DNA of 64,000 nucleotides from an uncultured Acidobacteriota bacterium (GTDB taxonomy: Bacteria > Acidobacteriota > Terriglobia > Bryobacterales > Bryobacteraceae). Below the pieces are notes generated by a model. It searched no databases. It saw only the letters and a list, made by a program, of their open reading frames with translations, and was not told where the DNA came from. The DNA lies in NCBI GenBank assembly GCA_902826605.1, contig CADEFM010000002.1, positions 346,393 to 410,392 of the forward strand, given 5' to 3'. Both the position numbers and the translations under genes were made by a program. Below are positions 46,201-54,635 of this stretch, piece after piece (the stretch's first letter is position 1; the number at the start of each line of letters is the position of its first letter).

Positions 46201-47280
46201 TCATCGCTGCACGTTCGGATAATATCCCTTGCGCGCCCGGACAGTCACGTTGGGCAATGCAACCTTGATATTGATATGTCGGTAGGGGTGTTCGGGATCG
46301 GCCTCGATATTAGGAATATAACGAATAATATATTGCGTGGTGACTTCGCCAGCCACGTTGCTAATGGAACGGATCACGGAGCTTGCAACCGCCGACGCGA
46401 ATCCCCCGGTACCCACTTTGAACGCGAAGTTGCCTTCCTCCGATGGCTTCGATTGGAATCCCGAGACATCCTTATAGACTTCCTGTAAGGGGTACTCCAC
46501 ACGGCCGCCGGTTTCTTCGGCGAGCCTCACCAGATTCTCATCCCCGGTGTTTTTGAATCCATAGGCGCTGGTGCTGATGCCGTAAATGGTCACCAGATTC
46601 CTTTGCGCGATCTCAATCACTTCGTTAAGGGTGCGGTTGCTCGCGTTATCATTGCCATCACCAATCACAATCAGGACGCGGCGCGGCTCCACGGGTTCGC
46701 CCTTAATCAGTGCCCGGCTTGTGCAAGCCATGTAAATAGCGTCATAGAGCGACGCTCCGCCGCCCGGCTTCAAATCACGAATTTTGCCGACCATCGCTTC
46801 GGGGTCTGTTGTTGTGTCGACCATCAGCTCCGCTTGATTGCCGTAGCCGATCAAGTAGCCCGAATACTTTTCTTTGCCTGGAAGTAACGTGAGCACCAGA
46901 TCCACGGTGGCATTCTGGAAGCTCTTCCACTGGGCGCGGCTGGAATTGCTCAGATCCATCAGGAAACCCACTACGACGGGCTGGCTACGTTCGCGAGAGA
47001 AATAGCGGATCGTTTGCGGTTTGTCCTCGTCCAGGATCTCGAAGTCTTTCTGTTCTAGGTTGGACACGAAACGGCCTTTGTCGTCTGTGACCGTGACCGG
47101 CACGATCACTTCTTCCACTGCCACTCGGATGGATGAATTGGCCGACGTCTCAGTTTGCGGCGGTTGAGGCGGCTGCGCTGGCGGCGCTTGCGCCTGTTGA
47201 GCCACCACGCACAACGCGGCAGCCAGCAAACTGAACGCGATCCAGGTTGCCGATTTGCGCCTCACCAGCCAAGAATTCAT
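46201..47280 (-). CDS. VWFA-related protein of the acidobacterial type
   Basis: 359 residues from ATG 47280 (SD AGGTG). Signal peptide (IAFSLLAAALCVVAQQ), a Pro/Gln linker (PPAQPPQPPQ), a beta domain (EEVIVPVTVTDDKGRFV, DFEILDEDKPQTIRYF), then a von Willebrand A domain with MIDAS DLSNSS (about residue 115), and GDGNDN. The family is very frequent in Acidobacteriota and marks the lineage. Ligands unknown; exported adhesion or sensing is likely. The GTG at 47289 is an alternative start. Confidence 0.92.
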   Translation of the reverse strand: MNSWLVRRKSATWIAFSLLAAALCVVAQQAQAPPAQPPQPPQTETSANSSIRVAVEEVIVPVTVTDDKGRFVSNLEQKDFEILDEDKPQTIRYFSRERSQPVVVGFLMDLSNSSRAQWKSFQNATVDLVLTLLPGKEKYSGYLIGYGNQAELMVDTTTDPEAMVGKIRDLKPGGGASLYDAIYMACTSRALIKGEPVEPRRVLIVIGDGNDNASNRTLNEVIEIAQRNLVTIYGISTSAYGFKNTGDENLVRLAEETGGRVEYPLQEVYKDVSGFQSKPSEEGNFAFKVGTGGFASAVASSVIRSISNVAGEVTTQYIIRYIPNIEADPEHPYRHINIKVALPNVTVRARKGYYPNVQR

Positions 47281-47337
47281 AACTGACACCTGGAACGATT
47301 ATAAACGGCTGGAAGACTTTGGTGGGCGCCTGCCGTA

Positions 47338-47502
47338 TCAGACGGCCAGCGGTGGGTTACTGCGCATCAACTGTTCGAACGCCAGAGCGGGAACAGGTGC
47401 GGAGCCAAGATTCATCAAATTTAGCAGGCTTGCCTGAAACACAAGCTCCTCCGGCGTAGCCTTGTTTGAAGAGGCAGAAGTCTGACGGGGTTTGTTGTCC
47501 AT
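47338..47502 (-). CDS. 54-residue hypothetical peptide
   Basis: Minus-strand ATG at 47502, 54 codons, stop at 47338-47340. Reads MDNKPRQTSASSNKATPEEL, then VFQASLLNLMNLG and ends RSNPPLAV. No cysteines, no TM. A GAGAG stretch lies before the ATG. It sits 57 bases upstream of the VWFA gene on the same strand. Moderate support only: length is short and no family is recognised. Confidence 0.4.
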   Translation of the reverse strand: MDNKPRQTSASSNKATPEELVFQASLLNLMNLGSAPVPALAFEQLMRSNPPLAV

Positions 47503-47933
47503 GCGCTCTCATCGGTCCGCTAGGCGATACGCGTTAGGCCCATTGGCGGCTTCCACGCAAATTGAAACTATTAGGGCAAGGGGACTAGGAACCAGCGCCG
47601 AAAGGGCACCGTCGCGAAACGCCGTAATTTGACTCAAGGAACTCCCTCATGCCTTGCGGGATCTGGCGGGTAGGAAGTTGAGGAAATAAGTGAGGACTTT
47701 ACGTTGCGGGGTGTAGTCGGTGGGTTGTGAAAGAGTTCCTTGAGTCGTTTGAAGTTCCATTCACCGAATTGATTGGCAATTGGTCCGCCAAACGCGAGTC
47801 CCCACTAAACAATTGAAAAGATGAAAGATGTCCTGGACCCGCCGGTGCATCCGCATTAGGAGTGCGGTGCGACCGTTTACCTTTCGACACTCCCCAGGGA
47901 GAATCTTACCGATTCACCCCAAGGGGCCCGCGC
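47503..47933. other. intergenic region with long inverted repeat
   Basis: 431 bases between the 54-residue peptide and the TolC-like gene. Apart from the 14-bp inverted repeat described separately, no gene, tRNA or known RNA is recognised. Composition is more A/T-rich and mixed than the flanking genes. Confidence 0.4.
47631..47746. repeat. 14-bp perfect inverted repeat flanking 88 bp
   Basis: GACTCAAGGAACTC at 47631-47644 and its exact reverse complement GAGTTCCTTGAGTC at 47733-47746. No target-site duplication or coding sequence lies between. It could be a non-autonomous element remnant, a large hairpin RNA stem, or an operator pair. Confidence 0.55.
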
Positions 47934-49883
47934 TTACCTATTTACCGCTGTGCCGGGAATAACGCTCGGAGGACGAGCAACGTGTCCAGCCTTGGCTTCC
48001 TCAAATTCGACGCCATTTCTTTCAAGCACCTGACCAGTGGCGACGTCCAATTGGACCCGAGCGGCCGCATAAGCCGCTTGCGCGGCTACCTCAGCGGCGC
48101 CAGCGGTGGTGAGATCGCGCTGATCCTGGATTACCTGATATACGGTGGTCGCGCCCAACGCGAGTTTCTTCTGATCCGCGTCCAGCGTTTGCTCTTGCAG
48201 TACGCGTTGCTTTACTGCCGCCTGATACTGCGCTCGGGCGTTTTGCAAAGAGATGAGGGCGTTCTGCACGTCCACGCGAATCTGATTGATCTGGCGCTGA
48301 ACCTGCAACTGGTTCTGGCGCAATGTCACACTGGCGGTTGCCACGTTCGCCTGCGCCGCGCGATTCTTCAGAGGTATGTTGAGATTCAGGCCCAATGCGT
48401 AGGTCGGAAAGTTGCGGCTGAATAACTGTGTCAACACGTTGCCATAGCCTCCAATGAAAAATGGATCGGCGATCGGCGGGTTCTGCACCAAGCCGTTGGA
48501 GCCGATGGGTCCCAGGACTGTATTTTGAGGGCCCGCCAATGCTCCGTTTCTCAATTGACCTACCACATTGAGTTGCGGCAGCATAGCGTTGCGAGTCCCC
48601 GTGAGAGCAATTTCCGAATTTTGAATCTGGATACGGCTTTGCGCCAAATCGGGCCGGCTATCCAGAGCGCGCGCCATTAGGTCCTGAATGGGCTCCACGG
48701 CTTCCACTTCCGGAATGCGGATGGGGTCCAGCGGCACGATGCTCGCTTCGATCACCAGCGGGTTGGTCAGGCCCGTGCGGCTCAAAGCGCTCTTGAGCAC
48801 GGTCTCTTGCTGGCGCACTGCCGCCTGCGCCGCCACCAGCGCCTGTTCATTCTGTGCCAGCTGAGCTTCGGCGCGCACGATTTCAATGGGCGCCAGAGTG
48901 CCGATGTCGACCTGTTTCTTGTTGTCGTCATACAGCTTCTGGGAGACCGCAACGGCCTCGCGACGGACCTCTACCGTAGAGATCGCACCGACCAGATTCC
49001 AATACAATTGGACGACGTTTGAAACCGTGTTCGTAAGCTGCTGGCGGAAGACATAATCCGCCGCACGGATGTTATTCTTGGCGATACGAATCGTCCGGTT
49101 GTTCAGCGCAAACCCAAATCCCTGGAGCAAGGGTTGTGAAACCGTAAGGTCCAGATTGGAGTTGGTAACTGGATTAACGGTATTCCGGAATGAGTTCTGT
49201 TGCTGATTAAGGTTATTGAAGCTCAACGTGGCGGTTCCACCCGTTTGGAAAGTCTGCGCGATACCGAAGTTCGAGACCTTATTTCGCGAGACCAACGCCG
49301 ATGTGCCCGCGACCACGGTGTTGGATTGCGGCGCGGTGTTATGCGCCCAGTTCATATTTCCGAACAACACTGGGTCGAAGCTTCCGCCTTGCCCCAATGG
49401 GCTGGGGGCGCCAGCGGCGGCAAGGCCCGTGCTGTTGCTTCCCAGAATGGTCCCTGCGCCCGCGGAGATTCCCGGCAGAACGTTCGTGGGGATGCCTTGA
49501 ATATTGGATCCCGATCGCGCACGCAGCAGATCCGCGTCAGCCAAGGAGAATCCATAGCGCTGGATTTCGATATCCAGATTATTCTCGAGCGCGAGTGCGA
49601 TGGTGTCGGCCAGTGAGAGGTACAGGCGTCCGGCACGGAGCAGGGAATCGATGCGGCTGGAATTCGACACGTTTACTTGAGGAACATAGCGCGCCTCATA
49701 TGGCCTGGTGATGGATGAATACCAGTGCGGCCGCTCTGTGTCGAGCTGTGGCCCTCGTGTGTCTTCCTTTTCCGCCGGAGCCGGCGAGGGCGTCTGCTGA
49801 CCGAAGGCGGGCGGCGCAATGGCGAGCACCACGCATGATAAAGCGCTGGGCAAGAGTATTCTAATTAGTCGAACGTGTTTCAT
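47934..49883 (-). CDS. TolC-like outer-membrane efflux channel
   Basis: 649 residues from ATG 49883 with SD AAGGA. Signal peptide (SALSCVVLAIAPPAFGQQ), a linker, and two OEP repeats with typical coiled-coil helices (LSLADTIALALENNLDIEIQ, RADPDLAQSRIQIQNSEIAL-type, LNLNIPLKNRAAQANVATA). Outer-membrane channel for export, normally paired with an RND or ABC pump; none is adjacent. The longer frame to 50099 crosses a region without a signal peptide and is rejected. Confidence 0.88.
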   Translation of the reverse strand: MKHVRLIRILLPSALSCVVLAIAPPAFGQQTPSPAPAEKEDTRGPQLDTERPHWYSSITRPYEARYVPQVNVSNSSRIDSLLRAGRLYLSLADTIALALENNLDIEIQRYGFSLADADLLRARSGSNIQGIPTNVLPGISAGAGTILGSNSTGLAAAGAPSPLGQGGSFDPVLFGNMNWAHNTAPQSNTVVAGTSALVSRNKVSNFGIAQTFQTGGTATLSFNNLNQQQNSFRNTVNPVTNSNLDLTVSQPLLQGFGFALNNRTIRIAKNNIRAADYVFRQQLTNTVSNVVQLYWNLVGAISTVEVRREAVAVSQKLYDDNKKQVDIGTLAPIEIVRAEAQLAQNEQALVAAQAAVRQQETVLKSALSRTGLTNPLVIEASIVPLDPIRIPEVEAVEPIQDLMARALDSRPDLAQSRIQIQNSEIALTGTRNAMLPQLNVVGQLRNGALAGPQNTVLGPIGSNGLVQNPPIADPFFIGGYGNVLTQLFSRNFPTYALGLNLNIPLKNRAAQANVATASVTLRQNQLQVQRQINQIRVDVQNALISLQNARAQYQAAVKQRVLQEQTLDADQKKLALGATTVYQVIQDQRDLTTAGAAEVAAQAAYAAARVQLDVATGQVLERNGVEFEEAKAGHVARPPSVIPGTAVNR

Positions 49884-50002
49884 CGTGTTCCTTAACTGAC
49901 GAAAACCGGCAGCCAGTAGTTTCCTGATGGAGCCTAATTTTGCGGATGGAACTCTTATTTTCGCACGGGAGGGGGCAGCTTGTGCCTGGCCCCCGCGCTC
50001 AC

Positions 50003-50011
50003 TGCTATAGT
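50003..50011 (+). promoter_or_regulatory. extended -10 promoter of pyrE, likely leaderless
   Basis: TGC TATAGT (TG-n extended -10) ends seven bases before the GTG start at 50019, so transcription would begin at about the start codon itself. A weak -35 (TTGTGC) lies 20 bases further upstream. This supports GTG 50019 and a leaderless pyrE mRNA. Confidence 0.45.
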
Positions 50012-50018
50012 GACTTTT

Positions 50019-50594
50019 GTGTCCGATACCGTCATACAGATTTTCGAGGAGACGGGGGCCTATCTTAAAGGTCACTTCCGTCTTACCAGCGGCCTCCATT
50101 CAAATGAGTATCTGCAATGCGCATTGGTCCTCCAGCATCCGGCGGTCGCGGAGCGCTTTGGGCGCGAACTGGCCGCGCAGCTTCCCGCTTGCGATGTGGT
50201 GGTCTCCCCCGCCGTGGGCGGGCTGATCATCGGCCATGAGGTGGCCCGCTCCCTGGGCACACGCTTCATTTTTTCGGAGCGCGACGCGGATCATAAGATG
50301 ACGCTTCGCCGCGGTTTTGACGTGAAACCCGGGGAACGGGCGGTGGTAATTGAAGACGTGGTCACTACCGGAGGCAGCACTCGCGAGGTGATCGAAATAC
50401 TGCGCGCCGCCGGAGCGAATGTTCTTGCGGCCGGATCGGTCATCGACCGCAGCGGCGGGGCGGTGGATCTGGGCGTGCCGCGCGTCGCGCTTGCCACGCT
50501 CACTGTGGTCACCTATGCGCCCGAAAGCTGTCCTCTTTGCAAACAGGGAGTTCAGGTCGTGAAACCCGGCTCCAGGCCCACGGCGGCCGCCTGA
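50019..50594 (+). CDS. pyrE: orotate phosphoribosyltransferase
   Basis: 191 residues from GTG 50019 (SDTVIQIFEETGAY). Motifs: GHFRLTSGLHSNEYLQCA, VVSPAVGGLIIGHEVA and the PRPP-binding VVIEDVVTTGGSTREVIE (about residues 112-129). It makes OMP from orotate and PRPP in pyrimidine synthesis. The C-terminus carries an extra Cys pair (SCPLCKQG), present in some PyrE. Seven bases before truA. No other pyr gene in the window. Confidence 0.93.
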   Translation: MSDTVIQIFEETGAYLKGHFRLTSGLHSNEYLQCALVLQHPAVAERFGRELAAQLPACDVVVSPAVGGLIIGHEVARSLGTRFIFSERDADHKMTLRRGFDVKPGERAVVIEDVVTTGGSTREVIEILRAAGANVLAAGSVIDRSGGAVDLGVPRVALATLTVVTYAPESCPLCKQGVQVVKPGSRPTAAA

Positions 50595-50601
50595 CGCTCC
50601 C

Positions 50602-51348
50602 ATGCGGCGGATCCGCGTTACGCTTTCCTACGACGGCACTGCCTACCACGGCTGGCAGGTACAACCGGCGCTTTCCACGATCCAAGGCGCGCTGCAAACC
50701 GTATTGACGGAGATAGAAAACGCGGCTGTAAGCGTGGACGGTTCCGGTCGCACCGACGCTGGCGTGCACGCCCTGGCACAGGTGGCCGCATTCACCATCA
50801 CGAATCCCATTCCGTGCGCCAATCTTCAAAAAGCCATGAACCGCCTGTTGCCGCGCGACATCCGAATTTTGGAAGTGGAGGAGGCCGCGCCTGACTTCCA
50901 CCCGCGTTTCCATGCCAAGGCGAAAACCTACGAATACCGCATTGTGCGCACTGAAATTTGTTCCCCTTTCGAACGGCTGTATGCGCTGCATCATCCCTAT
51001 CCTCTCGCGGAGGCACCGATCTTCGAACTAGCGCCGTTGATCGAAGGAGAACACGATTTTACCGCCTTTGCCGCCACGGATGAAAAAGACGAAATCGGTC
51101 TTTCGAAGGTGCGCGCGATATACTCCTCCCGCGCGGAACGCCGCGGCGAAATGCTGATTTATCGTGTGCGTGGCAGCGGCTTCCTCAAGCATATGGTCCG
51201 CAACATCGTCGGTGTACTGCTCGAAGTGGGGAAAGGCAACCTCACGCGCGAAGATATTGCCGCCCGGCTTCGTCCAGGGTGCGAAATCCCTGCAGGACCC
51301 ACTGTGCCAGCGCGCGGCCTGTTTCTTGTCGGCGTTGAGTATGACTAA
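50602..51348 (+). CDS. truA: tRNA pseudouridine(38-40) synthase TruA
   Basis: 248 residues. RRIRVTLSYDGTAYHGWQVQ at the start, catalytic Asp in GSGRTDAGVHALAQVA (about residue 52), and GSGFLKHMVRNIVGVLLEVG near the C-terminus. It isomerises uridines 38-40 in the tRNA anticodon stem. Co-directional with pyrE. The last four bases overlap the convergent ProRS-like gene. Confidence 0.95.
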   Translation: MRRIRVTLSYDGTAYHGWQVQPALSTIQGALQTVLTEIENAAVSVDGSGRTDAGVHALAQVAAFTITNPIPCANLQKAMNRLLPRDIRILEVEEAAPDFHPRFHAKAKTYEYRIVRTEICSPFERLYALHHPYPLAEAPIFELAPLIEGEHDFTAFAATDEKDEIGLSKVRAIYSSRAERRGEMLIYRVRGSGFLKHMVRNIVGVLLEVGKGNLTREDIAARLRPGCEIPAGPTVPARGLFLVGVEYD

Positions 51349-52502
51349 TCCCTGCGCGTGGCTCGCTCCACTGCTTCGGCTGGCGAGATATCTACCGACG
51401 CTTTAGGACTTCGCGTGACGAATTCCACCAAGCCTTCGCCCAATTTTCTCCCTACGTTGATGCGGTAGGGGAAGCCTATTAAATCCGCGTCCTTAAACTT
51501 CACACCCGGCCGTGCATCGCGATCGTCCAGCATCGCATTGCATCCCGCCGCTAGCAGCGCGTCATATATCTCGCGAGCCGCCGTGAGCCGCTCGGGATGC
51601 ACCGGAGTCACCACTGCTGCGAACGGTGCGATGGCAATTGGCAGCGTGAGTCCATCGGCATCGCTATTCTGCCGCGCCGAGGCCGTCAGGACATCAGCCG
51701 GCGCTTCTATTACGGTCACGCGGCGGAAGTTCAGACGCCCCCCATGCACGCATTCATCGCCTTCCGCAGCCTGGCGAACGTCGGCGAACTCCGGCACGAA
51801 ATCGCGGCCGGGCGTCACGTTCCGCAGGTGATAGTCATTGCGATTCGCTCCGGCGATCATATTCTTCCGCCCGCGCAGCGCATCATCGGCGAGGATTCGC
51901 ACTCCCGCGACGCCCAGCGGCCCGAGCGATCCCGCATCCGCTCCGAATGTCGCCCGAAGCTCCTCACTGGTTGCCTGCCGTATATTTGAAGCGCCTGTTT
52001 GCCGGGCGAATTTGTGCTGACTCATCTGATGATCGCCGCGCAGTAGCACCAGAATCAGTTTGCCATCGGCCAGCATCACCAGACTCTTCATTTGAGAGGT
52101 GGCGGGCAAGCCGCTAAAATCGGCGATCTGTGCGATGGTTTTCACTCCGGGCGTGTGGAATCGCTCCGGCGGTGCGTCGCTGGTGGGATCCGCTGCATCC
52201 GGAGGCTTTGCGACGCTAACGGCGCTCTCGGCTAGTTCTGCATAGTTCCGCCCGTAAACTAGCATATTGGCGCCGTTCTCATTGTCGACGACGCAAGCAT
52301 CGCCGGCAACGATGTGGCTCACCCCGCAGCGCTCCAGTGCGGACCTCAGACTGGCTTCTGCACGCATGATATCGGCGATCTTCTGGAGCGAACGGCGTCC
52401 AAGGTCCAGCCACTCGCCTTGAGCGCTACTGTAGCCCGCCCGCACCAGCCAAGGGTGGCTCACTTCGCGCAACGTTTGAATGGGTAGTTCGCTCCACAGC
52501 AT
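51345..52502 (-). CDS. ProRS-derived protein lacking the catalytic motifs, editing domain retained
   Basis: 385 residues from ATG 52502, against about 570 for bacterial prolyl-tRNA synthetase. Residues 1-60 match the ProRS start (TLREVSHPWLVRAGYSS, LGRRSLQKIADIM). The region with class II motif 2 and the GPTHEE loop is gone. Residues about 110-262 match the INS/YbaK editing domain, including TSQMKSLVMLADGKLILVLL and GSLGPLGVAGVRILAD. The motif 3 segment (GxGxxR) is also missing. Residues 284-385 match the anticodon-binding domain (LPIAIAPFAAVVTPVHPER, RPGVKFKDADLIGFPYRINV). It is therefore unlikely to charge tRNA and may be a trans-editing factor. It could be a decaying paralog, but the frame is intact. 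Confidence 0.8.
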   Translation of the reverse strand: MLWSELPIQTLREVSHPWLVRAGYSSAQGEWLDLGRRSLQKIADIMRAEASLRSALERCGVSHIVAGDACVVDNENGANMLVYGRNYAELAESAVSVAKPPDAADPTSDAPPERFHTPGVKTIAQIADFSGLPATSQMKSLVMLADGKLILVLLRGDHQMSQHKFARQTGASNIRQATSEELRATFGADAGSLGPLGVAGVRILADDALRGRKNMIAGANRNDYHLRNVTPGRDFVPEFADVRQAAEGDECVHGGRLNFRRVTVIEAPADVLTASARQNSDADGLTLPIAIAPFAAVVTPVHPERLTAAREIYDALLAAGCNAMLDDRDARPGVKFKDADLIGFPYRINVGRKLGEGLVEFVTRSPKASVDISPAEAVERATRRD

Positions 52503-52610
52503 CGCGGCTATTCTAGTATTATCCACGCTTGAGACACCGCTACCCCCTTGTCCGTGCGATGCTAGTGGAGGTCGCCCGGGAACGGAGGACAGGGCTGTCC
52601 ATGAGTTCAC

Positions 52611-53648
52611 GTGAACCAGCCGTTTCTCATTGCCGACGTTCCATCGGCTGCAAGGCCAGCGCCGGCGCACCTGTGTCCCGCGTGCGCGTCGGCGGTGCAC
52701 TCGGTACTGTTCGCCGCCGGCGACCGCAACTTCTCCACCACCGCTCGCTCGTTTGAGATCGTGGAGTGCGTCGATTGCCGGTTGATCCGATTGCACCCGC
52801 AACCGGACCCGTCCGAGCTGGCCGCGCTCTATCCGGAAGGCTACTGGGACGCGCCTGAAGTCACGATAACGGACCGTCTGGAGCAGTGGTATCGCCGCCT
52901 TGTTCTATCGGATCATGCGCGCTTTGTTGAGCGGGCGCTGATCGAATGCGAAGAACCCGGCTTGGTGCTCGATGTTGGCTGCGGCGCTGGTCTGTTTTTG
53001 CAAAAACTGCGGCGGCGCGGCGCGCTCGCACGCCCGGATGCTGCGGGGCATCCGGCACAGCGCGCAATTGCCGGCGTGGATTTCTCGCTGGATGCCGCAG
53101 TGGCGGCGGCGCGCAATCGCGTTCCGGCGGTCTGCGCGACCTTGACTCATGCGCCTTTTGCGCCCGCAAGTTGCGCTGTGATCACGATGTTTAACGTACT
53201 GGAACATCTCTACGATCCCGCCCGATACCTGGACGCCGCGCATTGCTTGCTGGCTCGGAATGGAAGGCTGATCGTTCAGGTTCCCAACGCGGCTTGCTGG
53301 CAATTCCTGCTGATGGGGGAGCGCTGGAGCGGTCTCGACGTTCCGCGCCACCTGTTTCATTTCCGCCTGTCGCAATTGGAAGCGCTGCTGGGGGACTGCG
53401 GATTCGAGATCCTGCGCACCAAGCATTTTTCGTTGCGCGACAATCCAGCGGGACTCGCGGCAAGCCTGGCGCCTGCACTCGATCCCACCGTTCGCCGTTT
53501 GCGCCATGTGGGCGAATCGCCGCGCATGCGTTTTTTCAAGGACGCCCTGTATGTGGCTCTGGTGGCGGCATGTGTGCCGCCCACATTGCTCGAAGCCGCT
53601 TGCCGCGCCGGATCCACTGTAATGCTGGAAGCGCGAAAGAAAACTTAA
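52611..53648 (+). CDS. class I SAM methyltransferase with N-terminal zinc ribbon
   Basis: 345 residues from GTG 52611. A zinc-binding N-terminus (HLCPACASAV, VECVDCRL) is followed by LYPEGYWD, then the SAM fold: VLDVGCGAGLFLQKL, a DxS at GVDFSLDAAV, and FNVLEHLYDPARYLDAAHCL. This CxxC-MT architecture is common among glycan and small-molecule methyltransferases. Divergent from the ProRS-like gene across 108 bases. Substrate unknown. Confidence 0.87.
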   Translation: MNQPFLIADVPSAARPAPAHLCPACASAVHSVLFAAGDRNFSTTARSFEIVECVDCRLIRLHPQPDPSELAALYPEGYWDAPEVTITDRLEQWYRRLVLSDHARFVERALIECEEPGLVLDVGCGAGLFLQKLRRRGALARPDAAGHPAQRAIAGVDFSLDAAVAAARNRVPAVCATLTHAPFAPASCAVITMFNVLEHLYDPARYLDAAHCLLARNGRLIVQVPNAACWQFLLMGERWSGLDVPRHLFHFRLSQLEALLGDCGFEILRTKHFSLRDNPAGLAASLAPALDPTVRRLRHVGESPRMRFFKDALYVALVAACVPPTLLEAACRAGSTVMLEARKKT

Positions 53649-53697
53649 ACCGCGCCCGCTTTCTTTCGCGCTATCCTGACGGTGGGATCTTTTCGTC

Positions 53698-54447
53698 ATG
53701 GCACTCGGCACACGGTCTTACACGCGCGGCTATCTTTCCTCAGGCGGATTGCCGCCAGGAATACGCGCGCTGCTGATTGCAAACGTCGCCATCTTCCTGC
53801 TGCAATCCTTTTCGAGAGGCGCTGGCGTGGCGGAGCTATTCGGGTATCTCCAGCTCATGCCCGCGGCGGTCGTGAAATTCCTGTTCATTTGGCAGCTGGG
53901 CACATACCTATTTCTCCACGGAAATCTATTTCACATCCTCTTCAACATGCTGGCGCTCTGGTGGTTTGGGTCCGAGCTGGAACGTCTGTGGGGGACGCGC
54001 AAGTTTCTGCGCTTTTACTTTTTCTGCGGCGTCGGAGCTGGAATTTGCGTCGTGGTATTGAATTATCTGTTTGGCGATCCCACCGTAAGAACCATAGGTT
54101 CGTCAGGCGCCATTTATGGGATTTTATTGGCGTCCGCGTTTTTGTGGCCGGACCGGGAAATGCTGTTCTATTTCTTGTTCCCTATTAAGACGAAGTACTT
54201 CGTGATGATCATCGGTGCGATCGCATTTTACCACTCGTTCAACCCGTCGAGCCCCGTCAGCGAGATCGCGCACCTGGGTGGTATGGCCTTTGCTTTTCTG
54301 TTTCTAAAGATCCCGAAGGTGCGCGGCTTCGACCCCTTCGGCACGCTCAAGTATTCGTACCAGCAATGGCGCATCGCCCGGGCCAAGCGCCGGTTTCAAG
54401 TGTACATGCGAAAACACGGGTCGGATCGCGATAAAACCATCCATTAG
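53698..54447 (+). CDS. rhomboid-family intramembrane serine protease
   Basis: 249 residues with six TM helices. The catalytic Ser is in IGSSGAIYGILL (GxSG) and the His in EIAHLGGMAFAFL. The L1-loop marker YLFLHGNLFHILFNMLALWW matches the rhomboid WR/HxxxN pattern (Asn included). It cuts TM substrates within the membrane. The C-terminal ~40 residues are basic and cytoplasmic. Starts 50 bases after the methyltransferase. Confidence 0.92.
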   Translation: MALGTRSYTRGYLSSGGLPPGIRALLIANVAIFLLQSFSRGAGVAELFGYLQLMPAAVVKFLFIWQLGTYLFLHGNLFHILFNMLALWWFGSELERLWGTRKFLRFYFFCGVGAGICVVVLNYLFGDPTVRTIGSSGAIYGILLASAFLWPDREMLFYFLFPIKTKYFVMIIGAIAFYHSFNPSSPVSEIAHLGGMAFAFLFLKIPKVRGFDPFGTLKYSYQQWRIARAKRRFQVYMRKHGSDRDKTIH

Positions 54448-54601
54448 CCGATAAACCTTCAGAAGCTTCCATGCACAGGCCTCACCTGCATCACTCCGCT
54501 GTTCGCATTGCTCTGACCTCCCTCAACGCCCAATCCAACACCGAATTGCAAAGGACCGGGGAAGCTTGGCTCGGACCGATCGAAGGCGCGAAGTGCATCG
54601 T

Positions 54602-54635
54602 TGTATAATTATTCATTCAGGTGAATAATTAGCCA
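54602..54635 (+). promoter_or_regulatory. argC promoter with two ARG-box-like operators
   Basis: Two 14-bp sites, TGTATAATTATTCA (54602-54615) and TGAATAATTAGCCA (54622-54635), match the ArgR half-site pattern TGAAT-W4-ATTCA with one and two to three differences, spaced 20 bases start to start, as in enteric tandem ARG boxes. A perfect -10 TATAAT (54604-54609) lies inside the first; the SD AGGTGA and the ATG lie inside or just before the second. Binding there would block both promoter and ribosome site. An interrupted palindrome with 10-bp arms spans 54606-54631. No ArgR gene is in the window. Confidence 0.5.
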
